In this document: in pieces, positions 36,915 through 48,739 of the stretch
Layout: the number at the start of each line of letters is the position of its first letter
Numbering within the stretch: the stretch's first letter is position 1
DNA from: Amoebophrya sp. A120
Taxonomy: Eukaryota; Sar; Dinophyceae; Syndiniales; Amoebophryaceae
Assembly (NCBI GenBank): GCA_905178155.1
Contig: CAJINV010000016.1
Location: 835,386-899,385 of the forward strand
Direction of reading: 5' to 3'
DNA: 64,000 nucleotides
Notes under the pieces: generated by a model
Seen by the model: the letters and a program-made list of their open reading frames with translations, nothing else
Told to the model about the DNA's origin: nothing
Database searches by the model: none
Translations under genes and position numbers: made by a program

Positions 36915-39350
36915 ATGGCGTCCGGTATCGTGTTGATTGTGCGTCGGTGCAGACGAAACAGCAGGAAGTCAGCGAACCGAGTCTACTGCCAATATTGTGT
37001 CGAGGTTGGACGTTGCTATATGTACTTGAGGAATGATTATCTAGGAACATTACTCGTTCTTGCTATTCATGGGTTGCAAGAAGTCGAACTCGAAGTCCTC
37101 CCGAGCCTTTGCAGTAGCGCTGGTTGTAAATTATGGCGCGCACCAAGTCATTGTGACAGTGACCATATTTGTGCGTGCACTGTGATGGCGCTCTCAAGTC
37201 AGGAATGCTCCTTGCATCGCGGCGCCCCGGCTTTTTCGACTTCGATAAAGAAGAGATTTGCAGAGCAGCAGGGGGGAGAAGAAGGTGCGAGTGCATTTCT
37301 TGATGCAACTCAGCCTTTCCGTGGCCCCCCAAGGCCAACCCAAGCCCTGCGGCGTACTAATTCAGCTCCACCAGGATTCTCGGGCATTGCGGTGCAGCGC
37401 GACGCACAGATAGATAAGCAGACGAAAAAGTTTTTTTCCAGCAAGGCGTGGACGCGAGTGTTGGCCGCCGACAAAGCGCGCCGCAAAGCTCAGAGTACCA
37501 TTGAGTATGGCCAGCTGCGAAGCTATGTCGACGACAAGGACGTCGCTGCCTGGCATGCCTTTCAGGAGGACAAGAAAAGCCCCGGGATGACGAAGCAGTG
37601 GACATGGATAGACCTGTTTTTCTGCCCGAATCCCAGGATGCGCCAGACGAGTCGGGAATCCAGACACACCTTTGTGAGATTCTCCATTGTTGATGAAAAA
37701 GATGTTACAGATGGGATGGAGCCACCCTTTTTGACAGTCAGCGCAGAGTACGAGCCGGGATTCGGAATGGACCTTACAAGCTTCGACGAGTTGCAGGTTG
37801 AAAACGGCTACTTTTTTGGATATGGATATGATGGTGGCTATCGGCATTACAATCACGAGAAGATCGGAAATGAGAAGTTCGGAGAGCATGCAGATTCATT
37901 CACACCGCAGTGGTGGACGACCGGGGTGGATATGAAACTTTCTGTTGTCAATGATCGCTCAAGGTCGAGACTGGGAGCGTACGGCGGCCACGGTCGGAGC
38001 CAGGATTTATTGTTTGAACCTGGACTACGGACACGCGCAAAAAACTCCATGGTGAAGCTGATAAACAAGACTGTGCTGAAGCGTCGTCCCCTCGTTTTTT
38101 GGTCGGAATATGATCCTGTTCTCTCGTGGCGCTTTGTTGATGCAGAAGATATAATGAATGTCGTTGCGCTTGCCGCGCAGGCCACGGGGTTTGGGTGGGT
38201 CCATGAGCAAGCGGGCTTTGTTGACGAATGGAAACACTTTGCAAACGTGGTGATGAACGTGTGGACGCGACCGGGCAGCCCTGCTTGGTGGAACTTGTCC
38301 AACTTGAAGGGCAGCGGCGTCGAACCGATGAGCCGTTTCGCCACCCCAGCACAAAGGCCGAACGGAATGGAAGTTGACGGAACTACACCAAAACCTTTTT
38401 GGCCCCAGCAAGCGGAGCACGCGTTGATAACTGAAATTGGGGAAGTGATACGCAATATGTGGGCGATCTACAACGACTGGTACGTCAAAGCGGATTTTGC
38501 TTTCCTGAATGCGGGCTTGTCGGCGGAACGACACAAAAAGAAGCAGCGTCTGCAAGAACTGTCTCGCATTAGATCAAAGAGTCCCAAGAACGTCAAAGAG
38601 TCCCAAGAATTGCGATATGACATTTTTCAGATTGACGTTTTTGGGTACCCCGACCTGTATGCGCTTTACGAGATGCTATTTGTGGAGCTTAATACTAAAC
38701 AAGACGGCGGCGGCGATTTGAACCTCGTCAAGCTCAATCAAGCAGCAGAGGCAATGGATGCAATCTGCAGAGCGAGCCACCCAAAAGTGCGAGAGGTAAC
38801 AGCTTGTTGGGATCGAGAGGTGAGTCAGGCAAGGCGCACCCATGCTTGCGAGATCAGTCGCGGAATTCGCACCTGGTTGTGTAAATCACAGGATGGCAAA
38901 GGGAACAAAAACAACTGCGTGGAGGAGCGAATGGAAAGATTGAAACAAGACGATTTTGCGCGGACCATCATGGAGAGAACCCCACTTCCCGATTGGAATT
39001 CAAACCAACCTCAAGAGTGGTGGGCTTGGCCTAGCTTCATGAGACAACTATATTACTGCAGGGGGCGGGTTGCTCCTCCTCATGCTCCTGCAGTAAAGGA
39101 AACACCGGCGACGTCGCAACCTGGAAATGGAATAACAAAAGCGGAATCAATATCGGGGGAGAACCTTGACCTCACCTCTTGGTCAGGGCAGGAGTACAAA
39201 AAATACAATTTTGGGAACCCTCCACAAAAGAATTTGTTCCAAGACCTCCAATCAAAGGCGAATGTGCCACCGGACCATGTATATGCTTGGGTGAAAGTCT
39301 ACGTCGATGAGTCTTCGCGGGAAAAGCATATGTCCCGCGACCCAAGATAG
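36915..39350 (+). CDS. intronless orphan protein, 811 residues
   Basis: One uninterrupted ORF with normal, non-repetitive protein composition, rich in Trp, Tyr and Phe in the middle (GYFFGYGYDGGYRHYNHEK near residue 295; RRPLVFWSEYDPVLSWRF near 390; HEQAGFVDEWKHFANVV near 435). No signal or membrane segment is clear except a weak hydrophobic run near the N-terminus. The first 90 residues look doubtful and translation may start at MALSSQECS (37183). I recognise no family. It is the longest gene here without any intron, next to a long gene-poor stretch with odd sequence, so it may be recently arrived or selfish, but that is inference. Confidence 0.75.
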   Translation: MASGIVLIVRRCRRNSRKSANRVYCQYCVEVGRCYMYLRNDYLGTLLVLAIHGLQEVELEVLPSLCSSAGCKLWRAPSHCDSDHICACTVMALSSQECSLHRGAPAFSTSIKKRFAEQQGGEEGASAFLDATQPFRGPPRPTQALRRTNSAPPGFSGIAVQRDAQIDKQTKKFFSSKAWTRVLAADKARRKAQSTIEYGQLRSYVDDKDVAAWHAFQEDKKSPGMTKQWTWIDLFFCPNPRMRQTSRESRHTFVRFSIVDEKDVTDGMEPPFLTVSAEYEPGFGMDLTSFDELQVENGYFFGYGYDGGYRHYNHEKIGNEKFGEHADSFTPQWWTTGVDMKLSVVNDRSRSRLGAYGGHGRSQDLLFEPGLRTRAKNSMVKLINKTVLKRRPLVFWSEYDPVLSWRFVDAEDIMNVVALAAQATGFGWVHEQAGFVDEWKHFANVVMNVWTRPGSPAWWNLSNLKGSGVEPMSRFATPAQRPNGMEVDGTTPKPFWPQQAEHALITEIGEVIRNMWAIYNDWYVKADFAFLNAGLSAERHKKKQRLQELSRIRSKSPKNVKESQELRYDIFQIDVFGYPDLYALYEMLFVELNTKQDGGGDLNLVKLNQAAEAMDAICRASHPKVREVTACWDREVSQARRTHACEISRGIRTWLCKSQDGKGNKNNCVEERMERLKQDDFARTIMERTPLPDWNSNQPQEWWAWPSFMRQLYYCRGRVAPPHAPAVKETPATSQPGNGITKAESISGENLDLTSWSGQEYKKYNFGNPPQKNLFQDLQSKANVPPDHVYAWVKVYVDESSREKHMSRDPR

Positions 39351-40073
39351 CAAAATCCGGAAAAACAGGACAAGTTTTCATCTGGTACGTTTGGAAGCCG
39401 AGCATTGCTGGTGATCCCGGAGGACACGGGCCGGCTGCTCGAGTTTCGGCGATTTGAATTGGCCCGCGTGACGCGGCTCTTCGCGCTTGCTTGTAGCAAA
39501 GCAGTAGGGGCCTCTCATCGTTCCACAGCAGATGAACAGATCTCCGACTCGCACTCGGGACAGGTCGAAAACTTCGCCTGGGAGAGCAAGTAATCGCAAG
39601 CAGTGCCAGGCAACAGAATGCGCTGAGGTGTGTGACATTTTCGAAAACTGCAAACGCGACCCCCATGGCCCATGTGAAAGAGCGAGCAAGGCCGGCAACG
39701 GTGTCGCGTGAGCAACATGCGGCGCCGCCGGCCGTCGCTTCAAAATTTCCGCACGCCGCACGCGGCAATTCCGCCGCCCGATGCCCGGCCAAAATTGACG
39801 TCCCCCGCCTTTTCGGGCACAATTTTGCGTTGCTGGGTGGCATCAATTTTTCCGGCACAGGCCCCGGGCAATTGTTTTACCGCGGAAAAGTCAAAGTGCA
39901 ATTTTGGTGAACAAAATCGCGAAAACTTCCGAAACGCGAAAAGCATACGCGAAATCGCAGCAAAAATCGGCGCGCGGCATTTTTTTCGGCCCTGGTGTCG
40001 CCTGTTTTTCAGGTTTTCGCAATTTTCTTGCAGTGGTTCAGATTTTTTTTCATCTAAAAATTTCCTTTCGGAT

Positions 40074-40120
40074 TTGGATTTTGTTCCAGATTTTGTTCCG
40101 GATTTTGTTCCAGATTTTGA
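40074..40120 (+). repeat. 12-bp tandem repeat, about 3.5 copies
   Basis: GATTTTGTTCCA repeated with one variant (ending CCG). In one frame it reads a repeated DFVP. Too short to be a typical satellite. Confidence 0.85.
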
Positions 40121-41604
40121 TGAACAAAATTTTGTTCGGGAGTTACATGAAATCTTTGTTGCCCGTTTTTCTATTCTAAAGTCTGTAGCAGTGGCGTGGC
40201 CGCGCTTGCGAAGTCTTTTGCTTTTTGCGCCCGCGCCCCAAGTGTGTTTTTGCCTCCAGTTCCGCATAATTAAATCTCGCACCGCAAGGACTGTCGCGGA
40301 AGGCGCCCTCTGAAACACCGCATGAGCGCCACCAGTAGCGGCGGGGCGAGGACTGGGGGATTAGTTCCGCCACAGTGTCACGGTTATCCGGTGTGGGATA
40401 ATGTTGCGCAGGGTGGGCAGTTGCTAGCATTTGCCCGGCACAGTCCAGTGACCCGGAATCATGAGGGTCATGTCAGGACATTTGTGCGATTTCTTTTTTC
40501 GTTTTCCGGGTTCTATCGTCAAATCAAACTCAAACAAGTAAGTCATGTCGTCTTTTCCCCTTCCCTTCCAAAATAGATAAACTAGTTCGCATGTGTGTTA
40601 TATTTGTATTCCCCCTCCTCCAAATTTCTCAAAAATTTGATTTTCCTTTTCCGGGTTTTATCGATTTTGCTCTCTTGGTTCTCCGGGACATATGAGAAAA
40701 CGATGGACGGATACGGCGTTCGCGACTGGGTGAGGTCGGCAAACAATGGACCTGCTTTTGAGCCTGACGTGCAGTATTTCCGATATGTCGGGGAGCTTCA
40801 AAAGGGAAAGGCAATGTCAAACCCATTTGGCTATCACTTCAGCTACGTCATGTAGCGGCGTCAGTGCGGGGCCACGTGGTGGCCGCGACGGGCGGAAGTC
40901 TGTCGGCGCTTGCTAGGGGGTTTACAGCCACTCTGGGTGTCGGGAAAACAGTCTCCTGGTTGTCGACAAATCAAATTTTACGACCTCCACCAATTGTAGT
41001 TGCAACGCCACCAGGGAAAGTATAGTCGTAGCACAAAATGGCAACCGCCTAAGTCTTCATGTGTCCTTTTCATCCTCGTTTTTTAATTAAATAGTTTTTG
41101 TATGGTTTGCAAGAAAATCCATGTACGACATGCAAAACCCTAGTTTTATCACTGTTTTCCAACTGCTAGTATTAACTCAGCCGCACCAAGCACAACATAT
41201 TTGAATATTAATTTCCGGAAGTTCCAAGTTTTTGGGGTTCAGATGAGTGCACATGAATCACGTGTTTTTAAAGAGCGCGAATTTTCTTTCAATGCCGACA
41301 TTTCAAAGACACGTAAACGTGCACGATATTGTCCTTGCGCCATCTGTTTTATTTGTATGCGAATTTAAGTTTAACTAGAGTACGTCCCTCGAAGATATCC
41401 ATGTTAGTGTTACCACAAGATAGATTTTGTACATTATTGGTCTTCTTTATCGTCTGTCATGTAAGCCTACAAATCCGTACTGTGCCGAACAAGAGAGATG
41501 AAGGCCGAGTCTGTTCTTTTGTCTTTTTAGAGTCAGTGATGTTCAGCCGGACTTTTTCACTTCGTGGTTGATTGGGATGCTCGTTCTTCTTTCGCAGTTG
41601 CGGG

Positions 41605-41673
41605 GGCTTATCTATTGTCGGTCATCAGGCTTATCTATTGTCGGTCCTGATCCTAGTACTACCAGGATCAGGA
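41605..41673. repeat. duplicated 19-mer followed by a 10-bp hairpin
   Basis: GGCTTATCTATTGTCGGTC occurs at 41605-41623 and 41628-41646. It runs into TCCTGATCCT (41645-41654), which pairs perfectly with AGGATCAGGA (41664-41673) around a 9-base loop. Confidence 0.85.
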
Positions 41674-43054
41674 GCAGATAACGCCGGCCGAGTAAGTGGT
41701 TCTCTGTAGAACGTCGCCCCAGGAGGTTCACGTTTCTCGGAGAACAGTTTTCCTCTTCGTTTCTCCCTAATATCTTCATGTTCCAATTGACTTATCAGGA
41801 CATACTAGTGCAGCGGGTTACCTCCTGTATACATATTCTTGTGTAAGGCCGAACTTCCAAGGAGAAATACGTGACTTAGAGGCACCAGACTTTCAACAAG
41901 GCTCTACTTGACCTCCGCCTTGGATTTCGAGAAGGCGAGGTAGGCCTTAGGCGATAGGGAAGTATGCATGGGCTACTTCTTACCGGGGGCGGCAGAGCAT
42001 GTACTGAGCATTCGTTTTTCGGATTTTCATCATCGACCGTTATTGTTGAGAAAAAAAAATGCATATGACATCCTCGTGATCGACAATTTATTTGAATCGG
42101 AAAAAAACACATGGCTTCGTCGCTGTCGTTGGGGTTGGATGCTGCTTTTTTGAGAAACTGTCCCCTCTCGGTCCCTGTCCTGAAAGTATCGGAGCGCATA
42201 GCATTCTAAAGCGATGCTGTAAGAGCAGTGCCTTGACGGGATGACGAATCTGATAGAAGATTATTGTCAGTCGGGCGCAAGAACCAGGCCGTTGTCTTCA
42301 AGGTGATCAAGACGAAGGCCCGTCGTGCGTGAATCCAAATTGCCGACATTAACAGAACAAAAAACAGGATAACCAGCTGTCTTAGCGATGTGTGGCAGTG
42401 CAAGTCGGTGCGGGTCTATGAGCATGTCAGTTCGCGATAAAATGGCGCCAAAGTGAAACTGATTTTTCATAAATGTTTATCGGATGCTGGTTTGATTGCG
42501 TTTCTCTATTTATTTGGTTTGTAGGTCAACAGTACTCACGTAGACGAGTAAGTAGGTGAAGGTGTGAGACAGGCTTTGATGGCTGAGCCGAGCGTACGTG
42601 CTTGCTGGTACTCACTGGGGTTGCTGCATATTTTCAGTACAACCAAAACATCGTAAACATGTAGCGAGTACGCAAACGAGTACGTATTTTGGCCACATGC
42701 TGCAGCGTCACAAAAACAGAAGTAGAAGCAACGATAAGTGACGCTGACTCATGCGAAACAAGTATACACCATTGCTTCGAAACTCGGAATCAAATTGATT
42801 TGAATGTCGTTGCCCTTGCCCCTCGTAGTAAGTCGGCGAGTTGTTCTCCGTTCGAGTAGCAGCATCGTATTTATGAAGCGTAACGCGACGGTGATGTGGA
42901 TGTCGCTACCTGCTTCGTTACAGCCAGGCACCATTTCTAGGCTGTGTTTGTTATAATTGATTGATAATGAAAGAATTTGTCTTGATGAATATGTCGTCCT
43001 CGTCTTGAATTTGATCTAGTTCTAAGCCAGGACCCTCTAGTACCCAACGACCCC

Positions 43055-45332
43055 ATGACCGACATCCTCGTCAATTTCTGGCAGTATGAGCCGGTGCGCG
43101 TTTGGCGCCGTGGGTTGGTGGATTCCATTTCGATCCACCGGTCCATCCCGTTCGTCGTCCGCTCACAGTTGATCCGGCAGCGCATGCTGCAGTGCTTCTT
43201 GCTGAACGGGATCATTTTTGTGGGCAGCATCCTGCTCTACAGCAACGTGATCAGCCCTCTGTTGTCCTTCTTGCTTAAAACCGACGTATTGCAGCAGCTG
43301 CTCTACGCTCCGGAGACAACCTCGAGTGCAATTTACACCCCAGACGCAGGGGGAATTGCGCCTTTCCAGGCGGGTAGTACAACTACCGGCGAAAGTAGAT
43401 TCTTGGAAAACACTGAAAGTAGTGGCGCCATCAACAACATAATTGGGGAGCAGGCAACGCTGCGAAACGGACTTCTAGCGCAAGAATCCGAACTTCCTCC
43501 TGGCTCCGCTTCTGCCCAACACGATAATCTCCTGTCAGGAGCTTCCACCGACCAGGAGTCCGCTGCTCGCCGAGCAGCCCTTGATGCAAGTTCCTCCGCG
43601 TCTGGGGCCACAACTGGGATCCTGGTTCAGCACGACACGCTGATTTTGACCTTGTTTTCTGTGCTGTACAAGTTGCTGTGGCTGTACCCGATTTACTGTA
43701 TTTCGTTCATTTTGAACACTGTAGCGTACCAAGATATCGCAGATTGCTGCCAGCTCGAAACAGCGGATGAGAAGAAGAATCCCAGCCTGCAGCAGCGGAT
43801 CGTCGACGAGGCTTTTTTATGGATTGCAAATATGTACTACGGGTCTGGAAGTATGTACTGTTGATATTTGCATCACAGACTCGCCGCTTGCACGGCATCG
43901 CAGCATCAGAAGTTTTTTGATGCTTCTTGGAGATTCATTCTTGGTACAACGCATGACCAAGAACTGGGTTCTAGCACGACGAAAAAGCGGGCGACTCCTG
44001 TTTATGCATCAAAGATTTTGATGCTGTCCTTCTTGCATCACAGATCCAGACCCAGACGTATTTGCAAAATGCATAACTCCGGGTGCTGCTGAACCTGATC
44101 TACATCCTGTGCTCAACTTTGATGTACTACTGCATCCCCTTCGGAGTCGGGAAGTTCTTCTACTTTGTCGCCAGTTGCTGGCTTGCCTCCTTGTACTGCT
44201 TCGAATACCGCTGGGTCTTCCTCGGGTGGAACTCGCACCAGCGGCTCAGCTACTCTAAGGAAAAATCCCCCCTCCCCATATTGAAACCGCACCCGGCTGA
44301 AAATTTGTGATGGAGATTTGTTGCCACAAATCGAGTCTGTCTTGCAAGAAGGCACATTCAGGATGTCCGCTACGTTGTGCAGGCCATTTGTAATGCTGGA
44401 AGGCCTACAGGGTAGCCGTCTACCATGCTAGACGCCTACACCAAATGGCCCCTAAGTGCCTGGGCTTTGCTTAGGATCTGCGTGCCGTCCTCTACTGCGA
44501 CACAGATTGGATTTGTGTATCCAAATCCAGCATGAGAAGTTTCGTTTTGTTACGGGGAGGGGGGATTTTTCCTTTCGATATCAGCTACTTCGAATCGCAC
44601 TGGCTCTACTTCTGTGGATTCGGCTTCCCTATCGCTTTCCTCTCCTACACCTCCCCCACCTTTATCGACAACGGCATCTTCGCGCTGATCTTTCCCTTCT
44701 TCATCCTGACCAGCTCGGTCGCCAGTCCGCAGGGCTTGCCGGTGCGGACTTACAGGGCGAATGAAGGAGTTCTTGCGGCGGCGGGGGGGAGAAGTTCCGG
44801 TGGCACGACTAGAAGTACAGAGATCATGACAAATAAACACACAACGACGACCAACAACGGTGATGCGACTAATTATGCGTCAACAAGATCACGGGGCTCC
44901 AGGACCACGACCTCCGCAGGGTTCAGTACAGCCGCTGGAGGTTCAATTTCATCAACACCGACCTCATCTGCAGGTTCTTCTGGCGCGGCGCAAACAGTCG
45001 GAGGTGCAACAGCTGCGTCTCAACAGCAGCAGCAGATGAATACTAGCGTGAACCACAACAACTACAAAGTGCACCGGATCCCGATCTTCTGGTTGGTGGC
45101 CAAGCTGACCACGTTTCTGCTCAGTTACTGCGAACGACGTCGAGCAGACCCGGCGGGGGGAGGTGGTGGGGGCAGTAATCACAGCCAGTCGAACGGTTCT
45201 TCCGGTGTTTCATCTTCTCGTGGCGACCACAGGAAATCACGTATGTCAGGGGGTAATGCTGAACAAAGTACGACGAGGAGTAAGCATCATGGGTCCTCTT
45301 CGAAAACCAACTTGATGAATAGGACACGGTGA
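43055..45332 (+). CDS. EI24: EI24/CysZ-like multi-pass membrane protein
   Basis: ER membrane protein family linked to autophagy in animals. Exons 43055-43817, 44081-44250 and 44586-45332 give 559 residues. The EI24 core is recognisable: WLYPIYCISFILNTVAYQDI (helix then YQDIAD), LYCFEYRWVFLGWNSHQRLS, then WLYFCGFGFPIAFLSY and IFALIFPFFILTSS. About 90 residues of low complexity are inserted between the first two membrane helices, and a Ser/Gly/Thr-rich tail follows the last helix with a conserved-looking FWLVAKLTTFLL near the end. Two introners split the core; removing the second restores HQRLSYFESHWLYF, which aligns with the animal protein, and this fixes the splice points. The ATG at 43055 begins MTDILVNFWQYEPVRVWRRG. 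Confidence 0.88.
43818..44075 (+). mobile_element. introner, family A variant, in EI24-like gene
   Basis: Left end TATGGATTGCAAATATG, right end CGTATTTGCAAAATGCATA. The flanking 5-mers (TTTTT at 43813-43817 and ACTCC at 44076-44080) do not match, but removal of element plus 5 bases keeps the frame and joins DEAF to WVLLNLIYIL. Confidence 0.78.
44251..44580 (+). mobile_element. introner, family E, in EI24-like gene
   Basis: TSD TCAGC at 44246-44250 and 44581-44585. A long perfect inverted repeat (AAGGAAAAATCCCCCC and five more bases) lies just inside the ends TACTCT and TCGATA. Removal restores HQRLSYFESHWLYF. Confidence 0.93.
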
Positions 45333-46078
45333 TGAAAGAGTTTTTATGAAGTAGCACGATAAGTAGGAGAAAAAAAATCACAGGTGTTCATCTTGATGTG
45401 CACCACCGTCCGAGAATAAAGAGCGAAGTTTTGATATTGCATACTACACACAGATCCATAAAGATCTTGGGAGCAACGTAAGTAAGTACTTCATCTTCAT
45501 CGCGGCCATGATCTTTACTGTGTCAAACCTGTTTTCAGGGCGCTTACGGCTCTCACTTGCAGCCTACGCGTTGTTCCGAGAGTGCAATGTCTTTTGTGAA
45601 TGTAGAAAGTGATAGTGAATGAAGTGTAGTTCCGGCAAAAGAAAAGATTCGGTTTTGGTTTCGCAATTTTCACCTTGATCATTTTCTAAGAATGAACGAC
45701 GAGCGTGGGCTCTTCACTGGCTCGAGAAGAGAGAAACAGCAGCACAAATAAAAAAGCTAATCTAGTACTAGCAAGTACTTCATGATGATGATACTCACTT
45801 CTTGGAAACATCATCTTCAATATCTAGAGCAGCAGTGTGGTAACTATAAGTTTCAGTCGTAAAAAATAACGACCCCGTGATATTGAAGAGAAAAGTAGAA
45901 CCTCTGCACACACATCCACTCGCCCTCCCCAGGCGCTTCTTGCCCGTTTTTCTCTACCGTTATTTTTTGAGTCTCAAGGAGAAGAAGAGTAATAAACCCA
46001 AGTGTAATTATCTGACAGTAAGTTTTCTTTCGAGGAACAAGCAGCCCTGCACGACTGCTACAACTTTATAAACATTTT
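45333..46078. other. intergenic, nothing supported
   Basis: AT-rich spacer before MsrA, no feature recognised. Confidence 0.5.
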
Positions 46079-47479
46079 ATGGGTGCCCAAGCCTCCTCCG
46101 TGCGAGCAATGGGCCGACAAACAGGATCTTTGCTCCCCGAGGGCATCTGCATCCCGGGGCGGGACACGGCGATTCCCCAGGCGCCGCCCAAGACCGCGAA
46201 GCACTTCATCAAGGGCACGCCACTGTACGGCCCCTTCGAGAGCAAATACGAGCAGGCGCTGATCGGCATGGGCTGTTTCTGGTGCGTGGAGAACCTCTTC
46301 ATGAAGCGGGACGGCGTCTTTTCCACGCAAGTCGGTTACGCCTGCGGGACGACGAGGAATCCAACTTACGAAGAGGTTTGCTCAGGTATGACCAACCACA
46401 GCGAGGTGTGCCGGATTGTCTACGACCCGAATGTGCTCACGTTTCAGGACATTTTAAAGACGTTTTGGACCATATCATGGGGAAAATCTTCTTTTATTCA
46501 CCTGGCTGCTGTTTGCGCGATTGTCAAAATTTGAATTTGGACGGTATCATGCTTCTATTGCAGTACGCACTTTTGTAGCTGTAGCATGATTGTCTTTTCG
46601 CAGGATTTTTGTATACTCACGCACCACTGAGTAATGCGCTTGTTGCTCGTAATTGTAATTGCAAGTTGAGTTTGAGCTTGACTTGAGCCATAGCCCGGTG
46701 ACGTAGATTTTCCACAGGATATACCAAGCATGATCCAACGACGCTAAATCAGCAGGGAGGAGATCGGGGGACGCAATACAGGTACAATTGGACATCATTC
46801 GTTATGCTTATGCGGGGAAAGCAGGAAGTGCAAGTGCCTGAGTCACTACCAACTTCAAATGAACTTTTCTATGTGACGAGAATCATGCGCCAGTGCTTTT
46901 CATCAATTGTTAAGACACAGAAAGATTTCTGTGCGTTTTTAATGGTCCTAGAAGTAGAAATAGAATCAAAAAAAAAAAACGACGTTGAAAATAACCAATT
47001 CACTCCCCGAAGAACACTCAGGTCCGGGATCTACTACTACAATGAGCAGCAGAAAAAGATCGCGGAGGAAACGAAGGACAAGATGCAAAAGGCCATCGAC
47101 GAGGCCTACGGTGCCGGCGCGAAGAAGATCTCCACGGAAATCCTTCCCGCACCGACCGACTTCTTATCCAGGAAAAAAACTATGTAAGTGTAACTTTGTA
47201 GGAAAAGCAGCATCACAAATTCGTTTTGCATAAAAGAAAAACCTGTCATGCGCAGCTAGTACGTGAAAACACGTATGAAAGTGGCCTATGACGCACATCC
47301 AGCATGACAATCCTATATAGTTTTGCATTTTCTGCATCACAGATTTACACTCACATAGTTTTTTTCTTGGATACTTCTGGATGGCAGAAGATTACCACCA
47401 GCAGTACGACGCGAAGCCGGGCTCGCGCGAGTACTGCGGTTTACGACCCCTGTTCAAGGTCAGTAACGCAGCACTTTGA
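46079..47479 (+). CDS. msrA: peptide methionine sulfoxide reductase A
   Basis: Reduces the S-form of methionine sulfoxide in proteins, using thioredoxin. Exons 46079-46472, 46727-46781, 47022-47164 and 47379-47479 give 230 residues. The active-site motif GCFWCVE is at about residue 65. Then follow VGYACGTTRNPTYEEVCSG, TNHSEVCRIVYDP, and across the first two introns HDPTTLNQQGGDRGTQYRSG (family HDPTQ...GTQYRS) and AEDYHQQYDAKPGSREYCG. The resolving-cysteine region is short. The N-terminus has about 45 residues before the domain and starts MGAQASSV with Gly2, so myristoylation is possible. Intron 2 is GT-AG (46782-47021); introns 1 and 3 are introners. The stop follows FKVSNAAL; a further exon is possible because FK is followed by GT. 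Confidence 0.95.
46473..46721 (+). mobile_element. introner, family F, in msrA
   Basis: Flanks GACCA (46468-46472) and TACCA (46722-46726), 4 of 5 matching. Left end TATCATGGGGAAAATCTTC, right end GTAGATTTTCCACAGGATA. Removal joins FWT to KHDPTT, the MsrA sequence. Confidence 0.9.
47165..47373 (+). mobile_element. introner, family G, in msrA
   Basis: TSD CTTCT at 47160-47164 and 47374-47378. Left end TATCCAGGAAAAAAACTATG, right end CATAGTTTTTTTCTTGGATA, with inverted matching for about 29 bases. Removal joins PTDF to WMAEDYHQQY. Confidence 0.94.
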
Positions 47480-48739
47480 AGAGCAACGGGGGGAGATGAT
47501 GAGAAACGGTCAGAATAAGTAGAAAAACAGGGTAGGTGCTGAGAGTTCCGAGCACGAACGAGACGCAGGTGTTGTACAACTTCGTGGAACTAAGACAGCG
47601 ACTTTTTCAAAAGATGATCAAGCTGTTGTTGATCTGTAGAATTTAGATTTTTTCTTTTGCTTTCACATTTCTCTGCAGTATACTGAAGTGTGAATGATGT
47701 CGTGGTGGAAGAAGAATCTCTTGATTGCTTTCACTTATACATCGATAGCAAACACCTGCCTGACGGCTTCCTTTCTGTGTTCTTTGTATAAATTTGTTTG
47801 CCTTCTATGAGGTGAACTTAGCTGCTTTTTTGGTGTAGGCTTGAATTTCACGAAGATTACACGAGGAACGCGATATTCTATCTAATCCTCAAGCCTCTAC
47901 ACACTTTGCCTGAAGAAGGTTTCTCATTTTTTTGTCAAGTATTCAAGTTGAGCTGCAAGATGTTTAGTCACGACGGCTTTCGTGAAGAGAAATTTTAGTA
48001 TAAAGAAAGAATTGGAATCAATGTGAATGTGCAGTACGAAATCTTAATCTTCCAAATGCAAATGATACGGGTCAGAAGTCAGATTCTGTCTGCATGGACA
48101 GGAAGACCGCAGCTCCTGCAAGATTTACGGGCGACAGAAAATAGTTTTTGCGACTGGAGTACTACAAACGACCGAATGTCGAATTGGCTCGCAGCACGAT
48201 ATCGTCTATCAAACGAACCTTCTGGTGTTCTTCGCAACATTACTTTTTGAAGCTCCTTTTTTACCTGTCTTCTCACTCACCATGAAATGAAACACAGCTG
48301 AAAAGGTGAAGTTCATCACAGTATCGCAGCTGAAACATGAAAAGTAAGAGACGGAACCCATGGAGACCGAGTGGAGAATTAGGAGGAGAAGAGCGCTAGT
48401 TTTCCAAGTCCCGAGGACAAAATTTACAGCAGTTGTGCGCATGAGGCAGATACCGATCGAGAGCAGAACAAGTGAAATAAGAGAGCGCACCAGCAGCAGG
48501 CGTTAAGTGCCCTGGGTTTTTCTGAATAAACATGTAGTTCCACCTGCTCGTTCATTATGTCTTCCGTTCTCTTGGGCCAGGTCCCGCTGCCCTTCTGTGA
48601 ATTTGGTCTCCTTTTCCAGCACTTGCGCTTTATCAGTCATGTCAGCGAACGCTTCGCTGACGCTGCCCTCTTTATCTAACCCATTGGTACTCTGATATCT
48701 CTATCAGTGAAAATTTAAATATACATCCGAAGTAATATC
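47480..48739. other. intergenic, nothing supported
   Basis: AT-rich spacer. Short ORFs only; nothing recognised. Confidence 0.5.

Larger units (their letters stand above)
39351..43054. other. 3.7-kb gene-poor region
   Basis: No gene is supported. The part to about 40320 has overlapping ORFs in several frames and a short tandem repeat; a 50-codon ORF at 40704-40855 (MDGYGVRDWVRS...) has protein-like composition but no support. From 41000 on it is AT-rich with one duplicated 19-mer and a hairpin, listed separately. Confidence 0.5.
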
